A stretch of DNA of 17,943 nt, from the NCBI GenBank assembly GCA_050115015.1, contig JASFRI010000038.1:1-17943 (forward strand). The letters run 5' to 3'. Origin of the DNA: JASFRI01 sp050115015. GTDB lineage: Bacteria > Acidobacteriota > Polarisedimenticolia > CBDVAL01. Positions within the stretch are counted from its first letter, which is position 1. Each line of letters starts with the position of its first letter. A program made the position numbers and the translations under genes. This document shows positions 1 to 7,556 of the stretch, in pieces. Under the pieces are notes generated by a model. That model was not told the origin of the DNA, searched no databases, and was given only the letters and a program-made list of their open reading frames with translations.

Positions 1-2
1 CG

Positions 3-3000
3 CTGCTCGACGCCTTCCGCCGGGGGGAGCTGGAGAGCCTGAGGGTTCCCCCGTGGCCGCGGGACATCCTGGCACAGCAGATCGTCGCCGCCGTCGCCTC
101 CCGGGAGTGGTCGGAGGACGAGCTCTTCGACCGGGTCCGCCGCGCCCATCCGTACCGCGATCTCACGCGTGCCGCCTTCGACGATCTGGTGGAGATGCTC
201 GCCGGAGGCTTTCACACCGCCCGCGGGCGGCGGGCCGCGCTGATCCACCACGACGCCGTGAACCGCCGGCTGCGCCCCCGCAGGGGATCGCGGCTCGCCG
301 CGATCACGTCGGGAGGGGCGATCCCCGACAACGCCGACTATCGCGTCATCCTGGAGCCGGGCGGCACCTTCCTCGGGACGCTGAACGAGGACTTCGCCAT
401 CGAGAGCCAGGCCGGTGACATCTTCCAGCTCGGCAACCTGTCCTGGCGTATCCTCCGGGTGGAACAGGGGCGCGTGCTCGTCGCCGACGCCGGGGGCGCT
501 CCGCCGACGATCCCGTTCTGGCTGGGAGAGGCCCCCTCGCGAAGTCCGGAACTGTCGGCCGCGGTCTCCCGCCTCCGTGAGGAGATCGATGTCCGGCTCG
601 CGAAGGGGGAGAACGCCGCGACGGACTGGCTCCGGGACGCCATCGGCCTGCCGCCGGCCGCCGGGGGGCAGATCGTGGCCTACCTGGCCGCCGCCCGGGC
701 CGCCCTGGGCCGCCTGCCGACCCGCGGGCACCTCGTCCTGGAACGGTTTTTCGACGAGGCCGGCGATCATCACCTGGTGATCCACGCCCCCTTCGGCGGC
801 CGCCTGAACCGCGCCTGGGGCCTGGCCCTGCGCAAGCGGATGTGCCGCGCCTTCAACTTCGAGCTGCAGGCTGCCGCCACCGAGGACGCCATCCTGATGT
901 CGCTGGGCCCGACCCACAGCTTCCCGCCGGAGGACCTGTTCCGGATGGTCCCGGCGGAGAGTGCCCGCACGATCCTCGCCCAGGCGATCCTGGACGCGCC
1001 GATGTTCCCGATCCGCTGGCGCTGGACGGTGACGCGCGCGCTGGCGGTCCTGCGCTTCCGCGGCGGCAGGCGGGTGCCGCCGCGACTGCAGCGCATGCAG
1101 GCGGAGGACCTGGCGGCGGTGGCGTTCCCGGACCAGCTCGCCTGCCTGGAGAACGTCGCGGGAAACCGCGAGATCCCGGACCACCCGCTGGTCCAGGAGG
1201 CGATGCGGGACTGCCTGGAGGAGGCCTGCGACGTCACCGGTCTGGAGTCGCTGCTGCGCTCGCTGGGCTCCGGGCAGATCCGCATCGACGTGCGGGATCT
1301 CAAGGAGCCATCGCCGCTCGCGCACGAGATCGTGAATGCCCGGCCCTACGCCTTCCTCGACGATGCGCCGCTGGAGGAGCGCCGCACGCAGGCGGTCCAC
1401 CTGCGCCGCTTCCTGGATGCGGAGGCGGCGGCGGATCTGGGCTCCCTCGACGATGGGGTCATCGAGCGGGTCCGGCGGGAGGCCTGGCCCGAGGCCCGCT
1501 CGGCCGATGAGCTGCACGACGGCCTCCTGTTGCTGGGGGCGCTCACGGTGGACGAGGCCCGGGCGGGGGGCTGGGAGCTGCTCCTGGCGCGGCTGGCCAC
1601 CGACGGACGCGCCGCGCTGATGACGACCTCCGGAGGGCAAGAGCTCTGGGTGGCGGCGGAACGGCTGCCGATCCTCCGTGCGGTCCATCCCGGAGCGCCG
1701 ATCCACCCGGAGGTCCGGGTCCCGGAGCGCCAGGCTTCCAGGACCTGGGGCGGTGCCGAGGCCCTCGTGGAGCTTCTCCGCAGCCGGCTGCAGGGGCTGG
1801 GGCCCGTCACCGCGCGGGGGCTCGCCGGCGACCTCGGGCTGCCGCCGGAGCGAATCGGGACCGCCCTGGGCGCGCTGGAGGGGGAGGGATTCGTGCTGCG
1901 TGGGCGCTTCACCCCCGGGGCGACGGAGACGGAATGGTGCGAGCGCGGCCTGCTGGCAAGGATCCACCGTGGCACGCTGGACCGGCTGCGCCGGGAGATC
2001 CGGCCGGTGGCCCCCGGGACGTTCCTGCGCTTCCTGCTGGAGTGGCAGCGGCTGGCGCCGGGAGAGCAGGCCCGGGGTCCGGAGGGGCTCGAGGCGGTGC
2101 TCGACCAGCTCGAGGGGTACGTCGCCGCGGCGGGCGCCTGGGAGGAGCCCATCCTCGCCAGCCGCGTCGCGGGGTACGATCCCGCCTGGCTGGATGGTCT
2201 GTGCCTGTCCGGCCGCTTCGTCTGGGGCCGCGCCCGACCCCCGGCTGCCATGGACGGCGGCGGTGCCGGCCCGATCCGAACGACCCCCATCGCGATCCTG
2301 GGCCGCGAGAGCCTGGGCGCCTGGATGGCCGGGACGACGGGCCCGGTGCCCGGAGCCGAGGCGCGCCAGATCGAGGAGCTGCTGGAGGCGCGGGGCGCCT
2401 GCTTCTTCGCGGAGATCGTGGCCGCGTGCGCGCTGCTCCCGGCCCGGGTGGAGGCGGGGCTGGCGGAGCTCGTCGGCCGCGGCCGGGTGACCTCCGACAC
2501 CTTCACCGGGCTGCGGGCGCTCCTGCTGCCCTCGTCGCAGCGCGGGGGCTCCCGGCGCGGCATCGCCCGGCGCCGGACGATGGACCCGCGATCCGGGATG
2601 GATCGCGCGGGGCGCTGGTCGCTGCTGCGTCCGGAGCCCCATCCTCACGCCGCCGAGCCGGTGGCGCGGGCGTTGCTGCGGCGATACGGTGTGGTGTTCC
2701 GCGCGGTGCTGGAGCGGGAGGGCCCGCTGCCGCCGTGGCGGGAGATGGTCCGGGTGCTCCGGCGCCTGGAGGCGCGGGGGGAGATCCGCGGCGGGCGCTT
2801 CGTGGACGGGTTCACCGGCGAGCAGTACGCCAGTCCGGACGCAATCCGCCGCCTGCGGGAGGTACGGAGGAGAGCTCCGGCCCAGGACCTCGTCACCATC
2901 TGCGCGGCGGACCCGACGAACCTCGTCGGCATCGTCACACCGGGCGAGCGGGTGCCGTCGCAGCCCGGCAACCGCATCCTACTGCGGGACGGCACGGCGG

Positions 3001-3134
3001 TGGCGGTTCGCCTGGGGGAGACGGTCTCCTTCCTGGAGGACCCGGGGGCGAGGGAGGCGACCGTGCGACAGGCGCTTCGGCGCCGGATCACTCCTCCGGG
3101 GCTCCGTCCCTTCCCGGGCCGGCGGCGCCCGTAG
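3..3134 (+). CDS. lhr: Lhr-type ATP-dependent helicase, C-terminal part (5' end outside window)
   Basis: The frame is open from base 3, so the N-terminal RecA-like helicase motor lies upstream of the window and 1043 residues are visible. Near residue 20 is the Lhr-typical segment RDILAQQIVAAV, followed by a winged-helix stretch and the beta-barrel region (AITSGGAIPDN). The DEAD/H-associated domain follows, with HAPFGGRLNRAWGLALRKR near residues 258-278 and PSPLAHEIVNARPYAFLDDA near 436-455. A second winged helix (VTARGLAGDLGLPPERIG) lies near residues 600-618, and a long Lhr C-terminal domain ends at TAG. The length fits the long bacterial Lhr form of about 1500 residues, not the short form. 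Lhr proteins are ATP-driven 3'-5' translocases that unwind RNA:DNA hybrids and are linked to DNA repair. Family assignment is firm; the cellular role is inferred. Nothing in the visible part looks broken. Confidence 0.93.
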   Translation: MLDAFRRGELESLRVPPWPRDILAQQIVAAVASREWSEDELFDRVRRAHPYRDLTRAAFDDLVEMLAGGFHTARGRRAALIHHDAVNRRLRPRRGSRLAAITSGGAIPDNADYRVILEPGGTFLGTLNEDFAIESQAGDIFQLGNLSWRILRVEQGRVLVADAGGAPPTIPFWLGEAPSRSPELSAAVSRLREEIDVRLAKGENAATDWLRDAIGLPPAAGGQIVAYLAAARAALGRLPTRGHLVLERFFDEAGDHHLVIHAPFGGRLNRAWGLALRKRMCRAFNFELQAAATEDAILMSLGPTHSFPPEDLFRMVPAESARTILAQAILDAPMFPIRWRWTVTRALAVLRFRGGRRVPPRLQRMQAEDLAAVAFPDQLACLENVAGNREIPDHPLVQEAMRDCLEEACDVTGLESLLRSLGSGQIRIDVRDLKEPSPLAHEIVNARPYAFLDDAPLEERRTQAVHLRRFLDAEAAADLGSLDDGVIERVRREAWPEARSADELHDGLLLLGALTVDEARAGGWELLLARLATDGRAALMTTSGGQELWVAAERLPILRAVHPGAPIHPEVRVPERQASRTWGGAEALVELLRSRLQGLGPVTARGLAGDLGLPPERIGTALGALEGEGFVLRGRFTPGATETEWCERGLLARIHRGTLDRLRREIRPVAPGTFLRFLLEWQRLAPGEQARGPEGLEAVLDQLEGYVAAAGAWEEPILASRVAGYDPAWLDGLCLSGRFVWGRARPPAAMDGGGAGPIRTTPIAILGRESLGAWMAGTTGPVPGAEARQIEELLEARGACFFAEIVAACALLPARVEAGLAELVGRGRVTSDTFTGLRALLLPSSQRGGSRRGIARRRTMDPRSGMDRAGRWSLLRPEPHPHAAEPVARALLRRYGVVFRAVLEREGPLPPWREMVRVLRRLEARGEIRGGRFVDGFTGEQYASPDAIRRLREVRRRAPAQDLVTICAADPTNLVGIVTPGERVPSQPGNRILLRDGTAVAVRLGETVSFLEDPGAREATVRQALRRRITPPGLRPFPGRRRP

Positions 3135-3168
3135 ATGCTCCCGCCTGCCTGGATCGTCTCGTGGGGGC

Positions 3169-3199
3169 GGGCCCCGGGTGCGGCCGGACGCCGGGTCCC
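3169..3199 (+). terminator. possible hairpin after lhr
   Basis: GGGCCCCGG (3169-3177) can pair with CCGGGTCCC (3191-3199) with one mismatch across a 13-nt loop, starting 34 nt after the lhr stop. There is no T-run, so a classical intrinsic terminator is not shown. In such GC-rich sequence a stem of this size can also occur by chance. Confidence 0.25.
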
Positions 3200-3201
3200 G
3201 G

Positions 3202-3230
3202 TTGACACGGGTACCATCGAGCCGCAGAAT
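3202..3230 (+). promoter_or_regulatory. sigma70-type promoter for the cysQ-lipoprotein-DUF169 unit
   Basis: A perfect TTGACA (3202-3207) is separated by 17 nt from CAGAAT (3225-3230), which matches 4 of 6 bases of TATAAT. The predicted transcript would start near 3237, about 45 nt before the GTG start at 3281. It is the only consensus-like promoter in the 146-nt gap after lhr, so the downstream genes probably form their own transcription unit. Confidence 0.6.
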
Positions 3231-3280
3231 CCCCGGGCTTCGGGGAACATCTTGGCCCCCCTTCCCGCAACGAGAACGGC

Positions 3281-4288
3281 GTGACACGAGACGGGCACGA
3301 CCATCGTGAGGAGCTGGAGGCGGCGGTCGCCGCGGTGCGGCAGGCCGCGGCCCTGTGCCGGGAGGTGCAGGCCGAGATCGCTCCCGACGTCCTGACCAAG
3401 AAGGACCGCAGCCCCGTCACCGTCGCGGACTTCGGCAGCCAGGCGCTCGTCTGTCGCGCCCTGCACGAGGCCTTCCCGGGGGATCCGATCATCGCCGAGG
3501 AGGACGCCGACGAGCTGCGCAAGCCGGAGAACGACGAGCTCCGCGCCCAGGTCATCCGCCGGGTGGAGGAGCGCCTCCCGGACGCCACAGAGGCCGACGT
3601 CCTCCGCTGGATCGACCACGGCGGTGCGTCGACGTACAGCCCGCGTTTCTGGACCCTCGACCCGATCGACGGGACGAAGGGTTTCCTGCGTGGGGAGCAG
3701 TACGCGGTGGCGCTGGCGCTGATCGTCGAAGGCGAGGTGACGGTCGCCGCCATGGCTTGCCCGAACCTTCCCGCCGCCGCCGGTGGCGCGGGCCGCGGCG
3801 CGATCTTCCAGGCGATGCGGGGCTCCGGGGCGTTTGTGCAGCCTCTGGATTCCACGGACGGAACGAAGTCGATCCGGGTCGCGCCGGCGGGTCCCGTCTC
3901 CGGGGTGCGCTTCTGCGAGTCGGTGGAGTCGGGGCACAGCTCCCACGGCGATGCCGCCAGGGTCGCCCGCGAGATGGGGATCTCCGCGGCACCGGTGCGG
4001 CTGGACAGCCAGGCCAAGTACGCCGTGGTGGCCCGGGGAGAGGCCGCCGCCTACCTGCGTCTGCCAACCCGCCCGGGATACGTGGAGAAGATCTGGGACC
4101 ACGCCGCGGGCGCGCTGGTGGTGACCGAGGCCGGGGGCCGGGTGACCGACGTCGACGGCGCGGACCTGGAGTTCCGGCACGGGCCCCGGCTGGAGTGCAA
4201 CCGGGGCGTCATCGTGACGAACGGAAGCCTGCACGATCAGGTGATCGCGGCCCTGAGGACGGTCGGGATCGGGAAGGAGAACGGATGA
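3281..4288 (+). CDS. cysQ: 3'(2'),5'-bisphosphate nucleotidase, HAL2/CysQ type (inositol monophosphatase superfamily)
   Basis: A 335-residue protein with the three metal-site motifs of the Li-sensitive phosphatase superfamily: E73-E74-D75 (AEED), D127-P-I-D130-G-T (DPIDGTKGF) and W272-D273 (IWDHAAG). The segment DPIDGTKGFLRGEQYAVALA and the inserted region before it resemble HAL2-type PAP phosphatases more than inositol monophosphatases. The expected reaction is Mg-dependent hydrolysis of 3'-phosphoadenosine 5'-phosphate to AMP, which clears a by-product of sulfate assimilation and sulfotransfer. The start is GTG with a weak ribosome site, but it fits the usual N-terminus and follows a good promoter. 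The stop overlaps the next gene's ATG (ATGA), implying translational coupling. No sulfate-assimilation gene is visible nearby. Substrate preference (PAP versus PAPS or inositol phosphates) is inferred. Confidence 0.88.
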   Translation: MTRDGHDHREELEAAVAAVRQAAALCREVQAEIAPDVLTKKDRSPVTVADFGSQALVCRALHEAFPGDPIIAEEDADELRKPENDELRAQVIRRVEERLPDATEADVLRWIDHGGASTYSPRFWTLDPIDGTKGFLRGEQYAVALALIVEGEVTVAAMACPNLPAAAGGAGRGAIFQAMRGSGAFVQPLDSTDGTKSIRVAPAGPVSGVRFCESVESGHSSHGDAARVAREMGISAAPVRLDSQAKYAVVARGEAAAYLRLPTRPGYVEKIWDHAAGALVVTEAGGRVTDVDGADLEFRHGPRLECNRGVIVTNGSLHDQVIAALRTVGIGKENG

Positions 4289-4908
4289 TGCGTCATCGAA
4301 CGATCACTTGGACCCTCGCTCTGAGCTCGGGGCTCGCGCTGGCACTGCTGGTCGCCTGCTCCGGGGGCGATCCGGAGGTTTCCTCGCTGGACGAGACCCC
4401 CCGGCCCGCCATGACCCCCCAGACCGCGCCCGGCGACGCCGGGGGGCGTGCCATGTTCGAGGGGCTGTCCTTCGCGGTGCCGGAGCGCTGGGTGGAGGAG
4501 CAGCCGTCCTCGGGGATGCGCCAGGCGCAGTACGCCATCCCGAGGGCGGAGGGAGATCCGGCGGACGGCGAATGCGCGCTCTTCGTGTTTCCGGGCACCG
4601 GCGGCAGCGTCGAGGCGAACCTGCAGCGCTGGTACGGCCAGTTCACCCAGCCCGACGGCGGCTCCACGGAGGAGGAGGCGAACGTCGAGCGCTTCGAGGC
4701 GGGCGGGATGCCCGTCACGCTGGTGGACGTGAGCGGCACCTACTCCGGCGGCATGTCCGGGGACGGGCCGAGCCCCGACTACCGGATGGTCGCCGGGATC
4801 ATCGAGACCGCGACGGATCCCTGGTTCCTGAAGTGCACTGGCCCGGAGGCCACGATGGCCGCCGCCGCGCCGGAGATGCGCCGGCTGCTCGAGTCGGCCC
4901 AGCCCTGA
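4285..4908 (+). CDS. secreted lipoprotein of unknown function
   Basis: A 207-residue protein beginning with a basic, hydrophobic signal peptide and a clear lipobox (LVAC, Cys25), so it should be lipid-anchored to the cell envelope. A proline/threonine-rich linker of about 30 residues follows, then a compact domain (FEGLSFAVPERWVEE, GGSVEANLQRWYGQF, PVTLVDVSGTYSGG). I associate this pattern with uncharacterised proteins of Planctomycetes and other GC-rich bacteria, but no function is known to me. The start ATG overlaps the stop of the nucleotidase gene (ATGA), and GGAAGGAG lies just upstream. A second ATG directly after the first would change the protein by one residue. Co-transcription with a PAP phosphatase is clear from spacing, but a functional link is not shown. 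Confidence 0.82.
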   Translation: MMRHRTITWTLALSSGLALALLVACSGGDPEVSSLDETPRPAMTPQTAPGDAGGRAMFEGLSFAVPERWVEEQPSSGMRQAQYAIPRAEGDPADGECALFVFPGTGGSVEANLQRWYGQFTQPDGGSTEEEANVERFEAGGMPVTLVDVSGTYSGGMSGDGPSPDYRMVAGIIETATDPWFLKCTGPEATMAAAAPEMRRLLESAQP

Positions 4909-4923
4909 CCCACGGAGGCTCTC

Positions 4924-5682
4924 ATGGAAGACCTGCGCGCCATCGCCGAATCGCTCACCCGGAACCTCCGCCTGCGCCGCGCGCCGGTGGCCGTCTGCCT
5001 GACCGACGAGGTCCCGCAGGAGGTCTCCGCCCGCGAGGGGGGAAGGGCTCCCGCCGGATGCGTCTTCTGGGAGGAGGGGACCACCAGGGTCTTCGCCACC
5101 GGCACGGCGGACCACGAGCTCTGCGCCATCGGGGTGCACACCCACAACCTCGCGCAGCCGTCCCATTCTTACGCGTCGGAGCTGGGCGACGTGCTCAAGG
5201 TGATGGCGGGGATGGAGTACGTGCGCGACGAGGACGTGGCAGGGATCCCGGTCCTCGAGCGCTCGAGGAGACACGTCATCTACGCCCCGCTGGGGGAGTC
5301 ACCCCTGCCTCCGGATGCGGTGATCCTCTTCCTGGATGCTGCGCAGGGCCTGGTCCTGACCGAGGCGGCGCAGCAGGTGGACGCCGGAATTCCGCCCGCC
5401 ATGGGGCGTCCCGCCTGCGCGATGGTCCCGCAGGCCATCAACAGCGGGCGCGCGGCGCTCAGCCTGGGATGCTGCGGCGCGCGGGCGTACGTTGACGCGC
5501 TCACCGACGACGTTGCCCTGTGGGCGCTGCCCGGCGGCAAGGTCGGTCGGTACGCCGAGCGGGTGGAGAAGCTCGCGGCCGCGAACGACACCCTGGGACA
5601 TTTCCACGAGCTGCGCCGCCGGGACGTGGCCGACGGTGGGACGCCGACCTACGGGGAGTCGCTCCGGCGGATGAAGCCCTGA
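4924..5682 (+). CDS. DUF169 family protein (COG2043-like)
   Basis: A 252-residue soluble protein with the conserved layout of DUF169: an N-terminal RRAPVAVCLTDE segment, C46 in AGCVFWEEG, H64-E-L-C67 followed by H72-T-H74-N (DHELCAIGVHTHN), a central hydrophobic part (DAVILFLDAAQGLVL) and C183-C184 in LSLGCCGARAY. The repeated Cys and His positions suggest metal or cofactor binding, but the biochemical role of the family is not known to me. It starts 15 nt after the lipoprotein gene, with GGAGG five bases before ATG, and is the last gene of the three-gene unit. The gene ends four bases before the stop of the convergent methyltransferase remnant. Family call is firm, function open. Confidence 0.85.
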   Translation: MEDLRAIAESLTRNLRLRRAPVAVCLTDEVPQEVSAREGGRAPAGCVFWEEGTTRVFATGTADHELCAIGVHTHNLAQPSHSYASELGDVLKVMAGMEYVRDEDVAGIPVLERSRRHVIYAPLGESPLPPDAVILFLDAAQGLVLTEAAQQVDAGIPPAMGRPACAMVPQAINSGRAALSLGCCGARAYVDALTDDVALWALPGGKVGRYAERVEKLAAANDTLGHFHELRRRDVADGGTPTYGESLRRMKP

Positions 5683-5686
5683 CCCG

Positions 5687-6228
5687 TCACCCGCGGCGCG
5701 GGACAATCCCGAGCTTGCGGAGGATGCGGACCGGGAGGCTCCGGGCGACGGCCTCGAGCTCCGCCACGCGCCCTTCGAGCGCCTCCCGGACCGCCGCCAG
5801 GTTGGCAGCATGGGCCTGCTGGGAGTCGAGCTCCGCCCGGAGGACCTCGGTCGGGCCGCAGGCCTCCTTCAGCCGGTCCACCAGCGTGGCCTCCATGAGG
5901 GCGGCCATCGGGGAGAAGTCCAGGGCGGCGCCGGGCGACCAGCAGATGCCGGTAGGTGGGCTCGGCGTTGTCCAGGCGGTGGTAGTGGCGGTTGTCGCGG
6001 TCCAGGTAGAAGGAGAGGGCCATCATCAGGGGCCATCGGTGCAGGCTGCCGTTGGGCACGCCCGCGACTCGGCGTTGTCCACCTGTGGGGAGGCGAACGG
6101 TGCGGTGAGAAGAAGGGCGTCCCCGGTGACGCGGATCAACTCCCCGAGGAACCGGCCCGCTGCACCGAGGGCACGTGCTCCAGGGTGTCGCTGCTCACGC
6201 CCGGCGAGCCCTCGGCCCCCGGAAGCCC
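5687..6228 (-). pseudogene. decayed class I SAM-dependent methyltransferase (C-terminal remnant)
   Basis: Four - strand segments in shifting frames read like one methyltransferase of the kind found with glycan-biosynthesis genes. Roughly 6228-6155 gives GVSSDTLEHVPSVQRA, the usual SSDTLEHVP motif. Another frame at 6156-6068 gives FLGELIRVTGDALLLTAPF. About 6059-5934 gives PNGSLHRWPLMMALSFYLDR and then EPTYRHLLVA. The last segment (about 5938-5687) gives DFSPMAALMEATLVDRLKEA and a coiled tail ending LPVRILRKLGIVPRRG. Family members carry a long stretch between the TAPF and PNG..HRW motifs and a further one after YLDRD. Both seem deleted here, since the TAPF segment and PNG are separated by only a few codons. 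The SAM-binding N-terminus is absent. Several independent lesions in 540 bases point to true decay rather than one sequencing error. It shows no promoter or intact start. Confidence 0.62.
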
Positions 6229-6289
6229 CCCTGTCCTCCGCGGCCCTCATGCCGGGAGAATAGCACGACGGCCCGGGCGCGGCAGGCGG

Positions 6290-6318
6290 TCGAATCCGGT
6301 CCGCGGGCGGGCTACAAT
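6290..6318 (+). promoter_or_regulatory. possible promoter giving a leaderless transcript
   Basis: TACAAT (6313-6318, 5 of 6 bases of TATAAT) sits only six bases before the ATG at 6325, so the expected start point falls on the start codon itself. The -35 position at 17-nt spacing (TCGAAT, 6290-6295) matches only 3 of 6 bases. No Shine-Dalgarno sequence precedes the ATG, which agrees with a leaderless message. Confidence 0.45.
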
Positions 6319-6324
6319 CGGCCC

Positions 6325-6837
6325 ATGAAGCGGCGCTGGCGCTGGCTGGGCTGGGTCCTGGTCATCCTCGGGTCCCTGGCGGTGGCCGGGATCAGCATCT
6401 CCGGATACCTGTTTTCCCGCTGGAGCGAGGTCCTCCCGGCGGATTCCGCCGGGGCGGAGGCCGCCTTCCGGGATGCGCGGGAGCGGGCCGGCGGAGGGCC
6501 CGCCTACGTGGAGATCCTGCCCACAGGCCAGGTGCGGGTGCGGCGGGAGCTCGAGGGGACGGAGCGCCGGCCCTTCGCGTCCCTCCATCTACTGGCGTGG
6601 GATCCGGAGGCCGCCAGGCTGGTGCGGATCGCGTTTCCGTTCTGGTTCGTGCGGATGAAGATGAACGACGCGGTCAACCTCGGCACGATCACCACGGCGC
6701 TGGCGGGGGACTGGCGCCACCTGGACCTCCGGGTGTCCGTGCGCGATCTGGAGCGCCGCGGCCCCGGGATCGTGCTGGATCACGAGATGGACGACGGCTC
6801 TCGCGTCCTCCTGTGGACGTCCCCGCCGGGCGCCTGA
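6325..6837 (+). CDS. membrane-anchored protein of unknown function
   Basis: A 170-residue protein with a basic N-terminus (MKRRWRW) and one hydrophobic segment at about residues 8-30, probably a single membrane anchor with the remainder exported. The soluble part has no enzyme motif I recognise. Its most distinctive stretches are LHLLAWDPEAARLVRIAFPF, WFVRMKMNDA and a C-terminal GIVLDHEMDDGSRVLLWT. The last resembles a short domain I associate with small uncharacterised proteins of GC-rich bacteria, but I cannot name the family. The start was chosen at 6325 because the upstream in-frame extension runs through the decayed methyltransferase and lacks a signal-like sequence. The next gene follows after 22 nt, so the two are probably co-transcribed. 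Confidence 0.7.
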   Translation: MKRRWRWLGWVLVILGSLAVAGISISGYLFSRWSEVLPADSAGAEAAFRDARERAGGGPAYVEILPTGQVRVRRELEGTERRPFASLHLLAWDPEAARLVRIAFPFWFVRMKMNDAVNLGTITTALAGDWRHLDLRVSVRDLERRGPGIVLDHEMDDGSRVLLWTSPPGA

Positions 6838-6859
6838 TCCCGGAAGGAGAGGAGTCGAC

Positions 6860-7531
6860 ATGTTCCTCGGGCACTTCGGCCTGGCCCTGGCGGTCAAGAG
6901 GCCGGCTCCGGAGGTCTCCCTCGGCACCACCGTCCTCGCCGCCCAGTGGGCCGACCTGCTCTGGCCGGTCCTATTGCTCCTCGGGCCCGAGCGGGTGGAG
7001 GTGGACCCGGGGAACACGGTCGTCACCCCGCTGCGTTTCGTCCAGTACCCGATCACCCACAGCCTGGCCATGGCGATCGTGTGGGCGGCGATCATCGGCG
7101 TCGCGTATGGCGTCGTCTCGGGCAGACGGCGAGAGGCCGGGTGGCTGGCGGGACTCGTCGTGAGCCACTGGGCCCTGGACTTCCTCACCCACCGTCCCGA
7201 CCTGCCACTGTTTCCCGGGGGCGGGCCCAGGGTGGGGCTCGGCCTGTGGGATTCCCTCTGGGGCACGGTGGTGGCGGAGCTCGGCCTCTTCGCGCTCGGG
7301 GCCCTGATCTACGCGAGGGCCACCCGGCCCCGGGACGGGATCGGGCGCTGGGCCTTTGCCGGCCTGGTCGTCTTCCTCCTGGCGGTGTACCTCGCGAACC
7401 TGGTCGGTCCGCCGCCACCCGGGTCCAGGGCGATCGCCCTTGCCGGCCTGGCCATGTGGCTGCTGGTCGCCTGGGCGTACTGGCTCGACGCGCATCGTGC
7501 GACCCGGGGGGCCTCCCGGACGGGCGGGTGA
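6860..7531 (+). CDS. polytopic membrane protein, DUF457/YdjM-like metal-dependent hydrolase family (tentative)
   Basis: A 223-residue, strongly hydrophobic protein with about six predicted membrane segments. It opens with MFLGHFGLALAVKRPAPEVS and carries spaced His/Asp residues on or near membrane faces: H5, H67 in PITHSLA, H103 and D107 in SHWALD, H111 and D114 in THRPD. This H..THS..H..D layout resembles the YdjM/DUF457 group of membrane-bound putative metal-dependent hydrolases, whose substrate is unknown to me. The match is from motif layout only, and an unnamed permease-like family is the alternative. A strong ribosome site (GGAAGGAGAGGAG) precedes the ATG, and the spacing to the upstream anchored protein suggests one transcript. 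It ends 25 nt from the convergent Cys-rich gene. Confidence 0.75.
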   Translation: MFLGHFGLALAVKRPAPEVSLGTTVLAAQWADLLWPVLLLLGPERVEVDPGNTVVTPLRFVQYPITHSLAMAIVWAAIIGVAYGVVSGRRREAGWLAGLVVSHWALDFLTHRPDLPLFPGGGPRVGLGLWDSLWGTVVAELGLFALGALIYARATRPRDGIGRWAFAGLVVFLLAVYLANLVGPPPPGSRAIALAGLAMWLLVAWAYWLDAHRATRGASRTGG

Positions 7532-7556
7532 CGGGCTGGACGGCCCGGCGCGATCG

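Noticed and set aside
1346..2563. Long - strand open frame of 405 codons inside lhr.
   Set aside because: It has a low-complexity Ser/Arg/Pro-rich translation, a shadow frame caused by high GC, and conserved Lhr sequence lies on the other strand.
5520..6328. Two + strand open frames across the methyltransferase relic.
   Set aside because: Their translations are Arg/Gly-rich and unlike any protein, whereas the - strand fragments carry recognisable methyltransferase motifs.
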